Source of the DNA: CAZRHH01 sp964599885
GTDB taxonomy: Bacteria; Chloroflexota; Dehalococcoidia; DSTF01; JACRBR01
Direction: 5' to 3'
DNA: 39,566 nt
Assembly: GCA_964599885.1 (NCBI GenBank)
Contig: CAZRHH010000023.1
Location: forward strand, 1-39,566
Every line of letters starts with the position of its first letter. Within the stretch, counting starts at the first letter, position 1. A program made the translations under genes and the position numbers. The notes beneath the pieces were generated by a model. The model searched no databases. It worked only from the letters and a program-made list of their open reading frames with translations, and was not told the DNA's origin. Shown piece by piece: positions 23,291-30,821 of this stretch.

Positions 23291-23482
23291 ATGAAGCAGA
23301 TGAAACTCAAGGGATGCCATCGCTGCGGCGGAGACCTGTTCCCCGATCAGTCCGATCGTGAGGGCCGCACGCTGACCTGCCTGCAATGCGGGTCCGAAGT
23401 CGCGCTTGGCAGCGTCCTGGCGCGCATCGCCCAGTCGCCAACGCGGTCGCCGGCGCCCGTCGCGGCCACGTTTGCCACGTAA
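23291..23482 (+). CDS. Small zinc-ribbon protein, 63 aa
   Basis: Reading from ATG 23291 gives M-K-Q-M-K-L-K-G-C-H-R-C-G-G-D and then T-C-L-Q-C-G. These two C-x-x-C knuckles 21 residues apart form a zinc-ribbon-like site. The C-terminal third is Ala/Pro/Ser/Thr-rich and looks unstructured. A longer frame begins at 23249 (ATG), but the shorter start is preferred, with AAGG about nine bases upstream. It lies between the divergent regulator and the lone receiver gene. Function unknown; similar miniature ribbons are common and rarely characterised. Confidence 0.6.
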   Translation: MKQMKLKGCHRCGGDLFPDQSDREGRTLTCLQCGSEVALGSVLARIAQSPTRSPAPVAATFAT

Positions 23483-23509
23483 CTTCGCGATGTATGGCCA
23501 CTCCGCACC

Positions 23510-23537
23510 GACGCCTCCGCCTAACGACGGAGGCGTC
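23510..23537. other. Perfect 10-bp hairpin
   Basis: GACGCCTCCG (23510-23519) pairs perfectly with CGGAGGCGTC (23528-23537) around an eight-base loop. It lies after the zinc-ribbon gene and before the lone receiver gene. No T-run follows on either strand, so it may be a dispersed hairpin repeat or a Rho-dependent end rather than an intrinsic terminator. Confidence 0.55.
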
Positions 23538-23624
23538 CCTTCGTCCGAAGGCCGCATCCCGAACAGGCCGATCCCCCGATTCGGCGGCCCCCTCCTTCGC
23601 CCAGAATGAGGGCAGAGGCAACAA

Positions 23625-24005
23625 ATGATCAGAATTCTTATCGCAGATGACCAGCTACATGTACGCCGAGGGCTGCGCATGCGGCTCGAACTCGAACCAG
23701 ATTTCACCGTAGTGGGAGAAGCCGGCGACGGACGCGCGGCGGTGGCGATGGCGCGGCTGCTCAGCCCGACCGTCGTGCTGATGGATGTTGAGATGCCCGC
23801 CATGGATGGCATTACGGCAACCGAGGAGTTACGGGCCGCCTCACCTGGCTGCGCCGTCGTGATGCTCAGCCTGTACGACGATCCAGCAACGCGTGCGCGA
23901 GCCAGCGCCGCGGGCGCGGCGGCATTCGTATCGAAATGCCGCATGGACGAAACGCTGCTGGACGCCATCCGCGGCGCCGCCGAAGCGCAAAGCATGCACC
24001 ACTAG
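23625..24005 (+). CDS. Stand-alone response regulator receiver domain
   Basis: This 126-residue protein is a complete receiver domain without an output domain. The acidic pair is I-A-D-D-Q, the phospho-acceptor is D54 in V-V-L-M-D-V-E-M-P, the Ser/Thr position is M-L-S-L and the Lys is K104 in F-V-S-K-C. The sequence is NarL-like, and such proteins normally carry a LuxR helix-turn-helix after a linker; here the frame stops right after the last receiver helix. AGAGG seven bases before the ATG supports expression. It may act as a phosphate sink or partner for the large kinase, or be a shortened NarL regulator. It converges on ligA, nine bases away. Confidence 0.85.
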   Translation: MIRILIADDQLHVRRGLRMRLELEPDFTVVGEAGDGRAAVAMARLLSPTVVLMDVEMPAMDGITATEELRAASPGCAVVMLSLYDDPATRARASAAGAAAFVSKCRMDETLLDAIRGAAEAQSMHH

Positions 24006-24014
24006 CCGACGCAC

Positions 24015-26069
24015 TTACTGGTTGATCTTGACGCCGCGCTCGGCGAGCAACGCGATGAAGGCGTCCTCGTCGAGAATCTCGACGCCGAGTTTTTCGGCCT
24101 TTGCAAGTTTGGAGCCGGCTTCATCGCCGACGACGAGGTAGTTCGTCTTCTTCGTCACGCTCGATCCGACAGCGCCGCCGTAACGCTTGATCAGCGCTTC
24201 GGCGACATCGCGCGAGAAGCGTTCGAGGCGGCCCGTGACGACGATCGTCAGGCCGCCAAGCGGACCTTCACGCGCGCCGCCTGACTCCTCCCGCAAGTTG
24301 ACGCCGGCGGCACGCAACTTCTCGACGACGGCGCGGTTTTCTTCGAGCGCGAAGAACTCGCGCACGCTCTCGGCGATCTTTGGGCCGACGCCGCCGATGT
24401 CGGTAATCTGCTCGACGCTGGCGTCCATCAGCGCGTCGATGCTGCCGAAGTGGTTGGCCAGCGTCGCCGCCATCTCGCCGCCGGCATGCCGGATGCCGAG
24501 CGCGACGATCACGCGCGATAACGGGCGATCCTTGCTGGCGTCGATCGCATTGAGCAGCTTATCGACGGTTTTCTCGCCCATCCGCTCGATGCCAAGCAGT
24601 TCGTCGCGCCGTGGCCGCAGGTAATAGAGATCGGCGCCGTCCTGCACGAGGCCGCGCTGCATGAGGATATACGCGAGCGACTCGCCGATGCCGTCGATAT
24701 CCATCGCGCCGCGGCCGACGAAGTGTTCGAGCAGGCGAAAGCGTTGCGCCGGACACTGGCGGCTCGGGCAGAAGTACGCCGCCTCTCCCTCGTTGCGGGC
24801 GATCTGTGTGCCGCACTGCGGGCAGTTGGCAGGCATGCGGAACTTGCGCGCGCCGCGCTTCCGCAGGCTCAGTACCGGCCCGACGACCTGCGGTATGACA
24901 TCGCCCGCGCGCTGCACAATGACGGTGTCGCCGACGCGAATGTCCTTGCGCAGGATGTCGTCCTCGTTGTGGAGGGTGGCGAGCTTCACGGTGGCGCCGG
25001 CGATCTTCACCGGATCCAGCACCGCGAACGGGTTGAGCGTGCCCGTGCGGCCGACGTTGACGTCGATGCGCAGGAGCTTCGTCGTCGCCTGCGTCGGCGG
25101 AAACTTGTAGGCGATCGCCCAGCGCGGCTCGCGGCCGACGGCGCCAAGCTGACGCTGCAAGCCGAGATCGTCGACCTTGATGACGATGCCATCGATCTCA
25201 TAGTCGAGGCTTTCGCGCTTCTCGACCCACGCTTCGCAAAACGCCGCCACTTCATCGATGCTGTCAAATCGGGCGATATTCGGGTTGATGCGGAAGCCGA
25301 GCTTCTCAAGCGACTTCAACACGTCCCAGTGCTGCTCCGGTTGCGTGCCGCCGTCCTGCCAGCCGAGCTGATAGATGAAGGCGTCGAGCGGGCGCGACGC
25401 GGTGATTTTGGGGTCGAGCTGGCGGACCGAGCCGGCGGCGGAGTTGCGCGGGCTGGCGAAGAGCGGCAGCCCCACTTCGCCCCGCTCGAAGTTCAGCTTC
25501 TCGAAGCCGCTCTTCGTCATGTAGACCTCGCCGCGCGCTTCGAGCCGGGGTGGCGCGCCCTTTCCGAGCCGTTTCGGGACGGACTGTATCGTGCGGACGT
25601 TTTGCGTGATGTTCTCGCCGCGGGCGCCGTCGCCGCGGGTGGCAGCCGTGACGAGCTGGCCATCTTCGTAGACGAGCGCAACGGCGAGGCCGTCGATCTT
25701 CGGTTCGCAGACGAGCGCAAAGTTGTCGCGTTCAAGCGCGTTGCTGACGCGCCGGTGCCATGCCCGAAGATCGTCTGCGCTGAAGGCGTTGGCGAGCGAG
25801 AGCAGCGGCACCCGGTGCTGCACGATGCCGAACGTCTCGACGGGCGTGCCAGACACACGCTGCGTGGGCGACTCCGGCGTGATCAGCTCCGGGTGCGCCT
25901 CTTCGAGCGCGCGGAGCTCTTTCATCAGCACGTCGAACTCGGCGTCGGAGATCTCGGGGGCGTCGAGGACGAAGTAGCGGTGCTCGTGATAGGCGATCTG
26001 CGCCTGCAACTCTTCGACGCGGAGTTTCGCCTGCTGGAAGTCGCGGGTTTCGGCCTGGGTGGTGGTCAT
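24015..26069 (-). CDS. ligA: NAD-dependent DNA ligase LigA
   Basis: LigA seals nicks in duplex DNA during replication and repair, using NAD+. The 684-residue product has the full domain set: Ia domain with Y-H-E-H-R-Y-F-V-L-D-A-P near 27-38, the adenylation lysine K124 in C-E-P-K-I-D-G, the OB fold (V-G-R-T-G-T-L-N-P), and a four-cysteine zinc finger (C-P-Q-C and C-P-S-R-Q-C-P). Helix-hairpin-helix repeats (I-G-G-V-G-P-K-I-A) and a C-terminal BRCT domain (G-L-T-I-V-V-T-G-R-L) follow. The frame extends to 26156 through repeat DNA; ATG 26069 matches the family start, but no Shine-Dalgarno sequence is present. It is probably essential. Confidence 0.95.
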   Translation of the reverse strand: MTTTQAETRDFQQAKLRVEELQAQIAYHEHRYFVLDAPEISDAEFDVLMKELRALEEAHPELITPESPTQRVSGTPVETFGIVQHRVPLLSLANAFSADDLRAWHRRVSNALERDNFALVCEPKIDGLAVALVYEDGQLVTAATRGDGARGENITQNVRTIQSVPKRLGKGAPPRLEARGEVYMTKSGFEKLNFERGEVGLPLFASPRNSAAGSVRQLDPKITASRPLDAFIYQLGWQDGGTQPEQHWDVLKSLEKLGFRINPNIARFDSIDEVAAFCEAWVEKRESLDYEIDGIVIKVDDLGLQRQLGAVGREPRWAIAYKFPPTQATTKLLRIDVNVGRTGTLNPFAVLDPVKIAGATVKLATLHNEDDILRKDIRVGDTVIVQRAGDVIPQVVGPVLSLRKRGARKFRMPANCPQCGTQIARNEGEAAYFCPSRQCPAQRFRLLEHFVGRGAMDIDGIGESLAYILMQRGLVQDGADLYYLRPRRDELLGIERMGEKTVDKLLNAIDASKDRPLSRVIVALGIRHAGGEMAATLANHFGSIDALMDASVEQITDIGGVGPKIAESVREFFALEENRAVVEKLRAAGVNLREESGGAREGPLGGLTIVVTGRLERFSRDVAEALIKRYGGAVGSSVTKKTNYLVVGDEAGSKLAKAEKLGVEILDEDAFIALLAERGVKINQ

Positions 26070-26439
26070 GTTTTCGATCTTAGTCGATTCACCACAGAGG
26101 CACAGAGGCACGGAGGGGGAGAGTTCAACGCAAAGGCGCAGAGATCGCCGAGGCACGCAAAGGACCGTGTTTGATTGTTTGATTGAGTTTCGCGTTTTTC
26201 GTTTCGGTGAGCGGACGGGCCGGGCGTAGATACGAAGCCGGCGTCGTGAGGGCGGTTTGGATGCGATGTTTGATTGATGTTTGATTGATCCCGAAATTCA
26301 ATCAACACGTGCGTCACGTGCGTCGGCCGGTGACGGCGAGGATGGCGCTCGACGAGTCGATCGATGCGTAGCTTCGGCATGCTGCGATCGTGGGCTACCG
26401 GGGCCGAAGGTCCAAGGGGATGGTGTCACTCGCGGGGCA
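26070..26439. repeat. Repeat-bearing intergenic region upstream of ligA
   Basis: No gene is seen in these 370 bases. 26090-26160 holds a purine-rich repeat with CACAGAGGCACAGAGGCACG, then AACGCAAAGGCGCAGAG and GGCACGCAAAGGA, which resembles dispersed intergenic repeats seen in many environmental bacteria. Further on, TTTGATTG units recur at 26170-26185 and 26269-26287. TTGATTG (26281-26287) pairs with CAATCAA (26299-26305). GTGCGTCACGTGCGTCGG near 26309 is a short direct repeat. Confidence 0.55.
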
Positions 26440-27060
26440 CTAGACGCCGCGGAGGAAGTTGGCGTACATCTGGAGGCCCATGTCGCCCGACTTTTCGGGG
26501 TGGAACTGCGTGGCCACGATGTTGTCGCGCGCGAGGACAGACGCGAACGTGATGCCGTACTCCGTCTCGCCGATGATCACGTCTTCGTCGACGGGCTCGG
26601 GCACGTAGCTGTGGACGAAGTAGAAGTAGCTGTCGTCCGGGATGTCCTTGAAGATCGGGTGCTCGGCGGCCTGGTGAACGCGGTTCCAGCCCATGTGCGG
26701 CACCTTCTCCGCCCCGGGTTGGCCGCCCGGCAGCCGGCGGACGCGGCCTTCGATGATGCCGAGGCACTCGTGCTCGCCGCCCTCTTCGCTCACCGACAGA
26801 AGCGCCTGCTGGCCCATGCAGACGCCGAAGAACGGACGGCCGGACGCGATGTAGTCGCGCACCGGCTCGACCATCTTGTGCTCGCGGAGATTGCGCATCG
26901 TGTCGGCGGCGGCGCCGACGCCGGGCATGATGACCGCGTCGGCGGCGGCGACTTCGTACGGGTCGGCGGTGACGTTCGGCTCGAAGCCGGCGTGCGCGAC
27001 TGCGCGGGCGACGCTCCGGAGGTTTCCCGCGCCGTAGTCGATGATGACGATGTTCGGCAT
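26440..27060 (-). CDS. hisH: Imidazole glycerol phosphate synthase glutaminase subunit HisH
   Basis: HisH is the class I glutamine amidotransferase subunit that supplies ammonia to HisF, forming imidazole glycerol phosphate and AICAR. The 206-residue product has the full triad: C81 (F-F-G-V-C-M-G-Q-Q), H187 and E189 (Q-F-H-P-E-K-S). The N-terminus I-D-Y-G-A-G-N-L-R-S-V and the P-H-M-G-W-N and H-S-Y segments are typical. HisF is not in the window, and hisA, its usual neighbour, lies at 906-1649. Upstream, after a short repeat, comes the truncated thioredoxin half, so the gene is next to one of two proposed inversion breakpoints. Confidence 0.95.
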   Translation of the reverse strand: MPNIVIIDYGAGNLRSVARAVAHAGFEPNVTADPYEVAAADAVIMPGVGAAADTMRNLREHKMVEPVRDYIASGRPFFGVCMGQQALLSVSEEGGEHECLGIIEGRVRRLPGGQPGAEKVPHMGWNRVHQAAEHPIFKDIPDDSYFYFVHSYVPEPVDEDVIIGETEYGITFASVLARDNIVATQFHPEKSGDMGLQMYANFLRGV

Positions 27061-27093
27061 GCCATCAGTCTAACAGCCGCGTACGCGATCACG

Positions 27094-27126
27094 ACGGCTG
27101 GAAGGCGGAGGATGGAGGATGGAGGA
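27094..27126 (+). repeat. GGAGGAT / GGCTGGAAG repeats
   Basis: GGCTGGAAGGCGGAGGATGGAGGATGGAGG contains three GGAGGAT-like units in direct order and resembles the GAAGCTGGA repeat family. It lies between hisH and the broken thioredoxin gene. Confidence 0.5.
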
Positions 27127-27169
27127 CGTCCACATCTCCGTTCGGGCACCGGCACAACACGTTGTGTCG

Positions 27170-27616
27170 CTACAAGGCACGGTGCGCCTCTTCGGTCTCG
27201 TCATAGCCACCCTCGCCGAAGTGGTAGTAACGCAAGTATCCATTGCCATCGATCAGGTACTTCGCCGGCCAGTAGCGGTTCGCGTATGCATTCCAGATGG
27301 CGTACTCGTTATCCATCACGACCGGATACTGAATGCTGTGCTCGCGGACGGCGCGCGTCACGTTCGCCGCCTCGCGCCCGAACGAGAATTCAGGCGTGTG
27401 GACGCCGATCACCCGGAGCCCGTACGGCTCGTATCGTTTGTGCCACTCATTCAGATACGGGAGCGTGTGAATGCAGTTGATGCACGTATAGTCCCAGAAG
27501 TCGATCAGGACAGGCTTCCCGCGCAGATCGGCGAGCCGCTGTGCTCCGCCCTGCACCCATTGCACGTTCGGCGGGAACTCCGGGGCGTGTACGGGTCCCT
27601 GATCTTCCTCAGTCAT
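27170..27616 (-). pseudogene. DipZ-type thioredoxin-like protein, detached N-terminal half
   Basis: The piece encodes a full thioredoxin/redoxin domain. A-P-E-F-P precedes the first strand, L-R-G-K-P-V-L-I-D-F-W leads into the redox motif C-I-N-C (F-W-D-Y-T-C-I-N-C-I-H), followed by V-I-G-V-H-T-P-E-F, N-R-Y-W-P-A-K-Y-L-I-D and H-F-G-E-G-G-Y-D-E-T-E. The family then continues with a beta-sandwich domain; here the frame stops after E-A-H-R-A-L, in sequence that no longer fits the family. The missing C-terminal domain is at 1675-2277 on the opposite strand. There is an ATG at 27625, but AGAAGG suits 27616 better. The redox domain could still be made and active. Confidence 0.75.
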
Positions 27617-27703
27617 AAAGCTCATCCTTCTCGCGAACCGCTGCGGTCACTACGCGCCGATGTCTCGTCGCGTTCAACCTCGCCCGGGGCCACGGTCGCC
27701 TCA

Positions 27704-27712
27704 TGCTATCCT
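27704..27712 (+). promoter_or_regulatory. Extended -10 promoter
   Basis: TGCTATCCT (TGn plus TATCCT) would start transcription near 27719, about 60 bases before the GTG at 27781. It resembles the elements at 13911-13919 and 3663-3671. Confidence 0.4.
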
Positions 27713-27780
27713 GTCATGCGCGTCGTGGCTGGGGAGCGCTTCGCACGCATCGGACGATCATCGACTAGGAGCGCTCCTGC

Positions 27781-28221
27781 GTGCAGAAGTATTGGCTGAT
27801 TGGACTGATCATCATCGCCGTCGTCTTCGCCGCGACGTTTCTCCTCATCTCCTGGCGCAACGACCCCAACGCCGAAGCTGGCCCGGCACCCATCGTCCAT
27901 CTCACGATCAGCGACAGCGCGATCACACCGGATCCGCTCGTCCTGCCCGCTGGCCGCCTTGTCGAACTCCGTGTACGGAACGACGCCGCGCAGCGCCAGG
28001 TCGTCACCTCCGACGCCGACGGCATCGAACAACTGCCGGTCGAAACAGATCTGGATGATCCGCACGCGCCGGGTGCGCAGATGGAGCTCCGGATCACGGC
28101 ATCGCCGGGTTCGACCACGGCGGCGCTTGTCCGGTTTGCTGGCAAGGGGACATACGACCTGCGCATTGCGGTGCCCGGCCTTGAGGACACGGCGCGCACC
28201 CTGGTGGTTCGTGTCAAATAG
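27781..28221 (+). CDS. Membrane-anchored cupredoxin-like protein
   Basis: The 146-residue product starts at GTG 27781, with AGGAG upstream. Residues 5-24 (W-L-I-G-L-I-I-I-A-V-V-F-A-A-T-F-L-L-I-S) form a single N-terminal membrane helix or uncleaved signal, followed by an extracytoplasmic beta-rich domain. The segment I-T-P-D-P-L-V-L-P-A-G-R-L-V-E-L-R-V-R-N-D-A resembles the start of cupredoxin-like domains. However, the C-terminal Cys and Met copper ligands are absent and there is no conserved His cluster, so copper binding is unlikely. It diverges from the broken thioredoxin gene. Fold is inferred; function unknown. Confidence 0.6.
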   Translation: MQKYWLIGLIIIAVVFAATFLLISWRNDPNAEAGPAPIVHLTISDSAITPDPLVLPAGRLVELRVRNDAAQRQVVTSDADGIEQLPVETDLDDPHAPGAQMELRITASPGSTTAALVRFAGKGTYDLRIAVPGLEDTARTLVVRVK

Positions 28222-28521
28222 GATTAAGCGCGGTCGCGAAAAATCGAACAGCGCCGCGTCCGGGGGAGCATGGACTCGACGCTGTTCTGCTTGGTACGAG
28301 ACGATCATAGTCCCACCGTATTAAGACCGAACACCGAAAGTGTTAACCGCGCTCTAAACGTTGCCGCGGCGACTCGTTTGATACTCGCGCTGGCTATGAA
28401 GGCGCCTGGCATCCGCCCCCTCCCACCCCACAAATGGTGCATCTGTACCGCGACACAGTCGTCGACTGCACCGAAACTCAACATGGCGAATACGCTATCC
28501 TGAGTCGTTCCCGGAGGACGA
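28222..28521. other. Intergenic region upstream of ribH
   Basis: These 300 bases hold no recognisable gene. AACAC-CGAAA-GTGTT forms a small hairpin near 28330-28344. TATCCT at 28496-28501 could be a -10 for ribH, with no good -35. I looked for the conserved FMN (RFN) riboswitch boxes often found before riboflavin genes and do not see them. Confidence 0.45.
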
Positions 28522-29037
28522 TTGCCACAAGGTGGGTTCAGTCTGGCGGACGATCTCGATGCTTCGGGATTGCGAATAGCCATCGTTGTGGCGCGATTTA
28601 ACGGCCACGTAACGAGCCGCCTGTACGATGGATGCTGTGACGAGATCAAGACGCGCGGCGGTGATCTCGCTTCGGCCGCATTGATCGACGTGCCTGGATG
28701 CTTTGAATTGCCCCTTGTGGCAAAGGAGTTGGCAGCCAGCGGGAATTTCGATGCGATCGTCTGTCTGGGCGCCGTGATCCGGGGCGATACGCCGCATTTC
28801 GACTACGTGTCGTCGGAAACGGCAAGCGGCATCCAGCGCGCCGCGCTCGATACAGGCGTGCCGATCGTCTTCGGTGTGCTGACGACCGACAACGAAGAGC
28901 AAGCACTGGCTCGCGTCGGCGGCACAGCCGGACATAAGGGCCGCGAAGCGGCAGTGACGGCGATCGAAATGGCGCACACGATGATGGCGCTGCGGGCGCA
29001 GTTCACGAAGACGGAAACCGGACCGAACTCTCGCTAG
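28522..29037 (+). CDS. ribH: 6,7-dimethyl-8-ribityllumazine synthase RibH
   Basis: RibH condenses 5-amino-6-ribitylaminouracil with 3,4-dihydroxy-2-butanone 4-phosphate, the penultimate step of riboflavin synthesis. The 171-residue length is near normal. Family motifs are A-R-F-N (substrate loop), V-P-G-C-F-E-L-P, the catalytic region C-L-G-A-V-I-R-G-D-T-P-H-F-D-Y-V with the conserved His, and P-I-V-F-G-V-L-T-T-D-N-E-E-Q-A-L-A-R. The start is TTG 28522, four bases after GGAGG; no ATG lies in a suitable place. Other rib genes are not in the window. Confidence 0.93.
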   Translation: MPQGGFSLADDLDASGLRIAIVVARFNGHVTSRLYDGCCDEIKTRGGDLASAALIDVPGCFELPLVAKELAASGNFDAIVCLGAVIRGDTPHFDYVSSETASGIQRAALDTGVPIVFGVLTTDNEEQALARVGGTAGHKGREAAVTAIEMAHTMMALRAQFTKTETGPNSR

Positions 29038-29088
29038 GAGCACAGCGGGCAACAGCGGCAGGATACGCACACAGAAGGCAGGCAGATC

Positions 29089-29484
29089 ATGGCAGTGAAG
29101 GCAGACGAGGTACGCCACCCCGACCAGATGGTCGATGACTTCGACTGGGACGCCGTCGCGGAGGGCGAGCGGCCGGACCCGTCGACGCATCGCACGCTGA
29201 ACCTCGCCCACCGCGCCGTGGCGAAATTTCCGGAGCTCAAGGGCAAGTACAAGGCCTACGCCGGCGCTGCCGTTGTCGTTTCGAGCGCCGCAACCCTGAT
29301 GGGCGCCGTCGCGATCACACGTAAAATGAAACGCGGGATGAGCGCCGACAAGGCACTCGCGTCGCTGACTGTCGCCGACATCGAGGCGGCGCTGCACGTC
29401 GCCTCGCGCGACCAGCGCTACAAGCGGCTGCTGCGTAAGATCGTCCGCCGCCGCAAGCACGACGCCGCGCCCATCGCGAGCTAA
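29089..29484 (+). CDS. Conserved hypothetical protein, 131 aa, one hydrophobic segment
   Basis: I do not recognise this protein. The acidic N-terminal 45 residues are followed by a basic stretch (K-G-K-Y-K-A-Y), one hydrophobic segment (Y-A-G-A-A-V-V-V-S-S-A-A-T-L-M-G-A-V-A, about 57-75) and a strongly basic C-terminal half (R-Y-K-R-L-L-R-K-I-V-R-R-R-K-H). This could be a membrane-anchored or nucleic-acid-contacting protein. The start at ATG 29089 has only a weak GAAGG upstream. It lies between ribH and the holin-like gene, all on one strand with short gaps. Confidence 0.6.
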   Translation: MAVKADEVRHPDQMVDDFDWDAVAEGERPDPSTHRTLNLAHRAVAKFPELKGKYKAYAGAAVVVSSAATLMGAVAITRKMKRGMSADKALASLTVADIEAALHVASRDQRYKRLLRKIVRRRKHDAAPIAS

Positions 29485-29492
29485 CGCGCCTA

Positions 29493-29948
29493 GTGCGACG
29501 GCAAGGAAGCGTCTCATACTGGGAGTGGAAGCCACCGGGACGTCAGGACTTCGGCGCCTGGGGATTGGCCGCCCGCTTTCTCGTCAACGTGGCGGCGCTC
29601 TGGCTAGCGCAGTGGATCATTCCCGGCTTTGATATCGAGGGCGCGGGCGCACTGATCTTCGGTGCGCTCATCTTTGGCATCGTCAACGCGCTGATCCGGC
29701 CGGTCGTCGCGATGTTCTCCTGCTTGCTGACCGTACTCACCCTCGGGCTGTTCACCTTGATCATCAACACGATGATGCTCGCTCTCACGGCATGGATCGC
29801 CGGCTGGTTCGACCTTGAGTTCCAGGTCGAAGGCTTCCTCGCAGCGTTCTTCGGCGCGCTGATCATCGCCGTCGTCAGTACGCTGCTGAGCCGCTGGGCT
29901 GACGAGAACGTGTTGCGTCCGATGAAGGAGCGCAACCAGCGCTGGTAG
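29493..29948 (+). CDS. Phage-holin-4-like (Phage_holin_4_2 type) membrane protein
   Basis: This 151-residue protein has four membrane segments after an amphipathic N-terminus. It has the pattern of the widespread chromosomal family often labelled phage holin family 4: L-A-Q-W-I-I-P-G-F-D-I-E-G, then I-F-G-I-V-N-A-L-I-R-P-V, L-L-T-V-L-T-L-G-L-F-T-L-I-I-N, and G-F-L-A-A-F-F-G-A-L-I-I-A-V-V-S. These genes are usually ordinary chromosomal genes of unknown role, not prophage relics, and no phage genes are nearby. The start is GTG 29493, eight bases after the preceding stop. Confidence 0.8.
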   Translation: MRRQGSVSYWEWKPPGRQDFGAWGLAARFLVNVAALWLAQWIIPGFDIEGAGALIFGALIFGIVNALIRPVVAMFSCLLTVLTLGLFTLIINTMMLALTAWIAGWFDLEFQVEGFLAAFFGALIIAVVSTLLSRWADENVLRPMKERNQRW

Positions 29949-29995
29949 CCGCCTCGCTGGACGCGCGCAGCAACGCGCCCTACGATCACAAGGCC

Positions 29996-30802
29996 ATGCC
30001 CGACGCGTCATCACCTATCGGCATCTTCGATTCCGGCGTCGGCGGCCTCGCCGTACTGATCGAAGCGCAGCGCCTGCTGCCCGGCGAAGACATCATCTAT
30101 TACGCCGATTCGGCGCACTTCCCCTACGGCTCGAAGACTGCGGCGCAGATCCGCGACCGCTCGTCGGTTGTCGCGCAACTGCTCGTAGAGCGCGGCGCGA
30201 AGCTCATCGTCGTCGCCTGTAACACAGCAACGAGCGCCGCCGTGGCATATCTGCGCGAGACGTTCGACGTCCCGTTCGTCGGCATGGAGCCGGCGCTGAA
30301 GCCGGCGGCCGAGCGGACGCTTGCCGGCAAGGTGGCGCTCCTCGTCACGCCCGGCACGGCGCGCGGCGAGAAGCTCGCAGCCCTCATCGATCGCTACGGC
30401 GCAGAGGTGACGGTCCAGACGGTGGCGGCGCCCGATCTGGCCGAGCGCGTCGAGAACGGCGCGATCGATGACGAGGCGACGCGCGCCCTCGTCCGGCGGT
30501 ATCTCGCTCACGTGCGAGACGCCGGCGCTGATGTGCTGGCGCTCGGCTGCACCCACTACGCGTTCCTGCGAGGCGTCATCGAAGACGAAGCCGGCGACGG
30601 GATCGTCGTCATCGAGCCCTCCGAAGCCGTCGCGCGCCAGGTCGTTCGCGTCCTCGACGAGCATGGCCTGCGCAACGCGCGCGCGTCGGGCGGCGGCGTG
30701 TTGTACCTTACGAGTGGCGACGACGACGCGTTCGCGGCGACGCGCGAACGGCTGCGCGCCAGCGGCGTGGCGATTCCGGATGGGACTCCGGCGGCGCGCT
30801 GA
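29996..30802 (+). CDS. murI: Glutamate racemase MurI
   Basis: MurI makes D-glutamate for peptidoglycan. The 268-residue product has both catalytic cysteines in standard motifs: C75 (V-V-A-C-N-T-A-T-S) and C185 (A-L-G-C-T-H-Y). The N-terminus I-G-I-F-D-S-G-V-G-G-L carries the conserved Asp-Ser pair, followed by Y-A-D-S-A-H-F-P-Y-G. The gene implies that the organism makes a peptidoglycan precursor, which is informative for Chloroflexota, some of which lack a wall. ATG 29996 has only a weak AAGG upstream. pyrF begins 19 bases after its stop. Confidence 0.95.
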   Translation: MPDASSPIGIFDSGVGGLAVLIEAQRLLPGEDIIYYADSAHFPYGSKTAAQIRDRSSVVAQLLVERGAKLIVVACNTATSAAVAYLRETFDVPFVGMEPALKPAAERTLAGKVALLVTPGTARGEKLAALIDRYGAEVTVQTVAAPDLAERVENGAIDDEATRALVRRYLAHVRDAGADVLALGCTHYAFLRGVIEDEAGDGIVVIEPSEAVARQVVRVLDEHGLRNARASGGGVLYLTSGDDDAFAATRERLRASGVAIPDGTPAAR

Positions 30803-30821
30803 GGCAGCGGACGGGGCTCAG

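Noticed and set aside
24723..26174. 483-codon plus-strand frame opposite ligA
   Set aside because: It is antisense to ligA, with no ribosome site and no recognisable domain.
28222..28521. Possible FMN riboswitch before ribH
   Set aside because: The conserved AGGGCAGGGUGAAAUUCCC-type boxes and the closing stem are not seen.
29493..29948. Prophage, suggested by the holin-like protein
   Set aside because: The phage-holin-4 family is mostly chromosomal, and no other phage, integrase or lysis gene is nearby.
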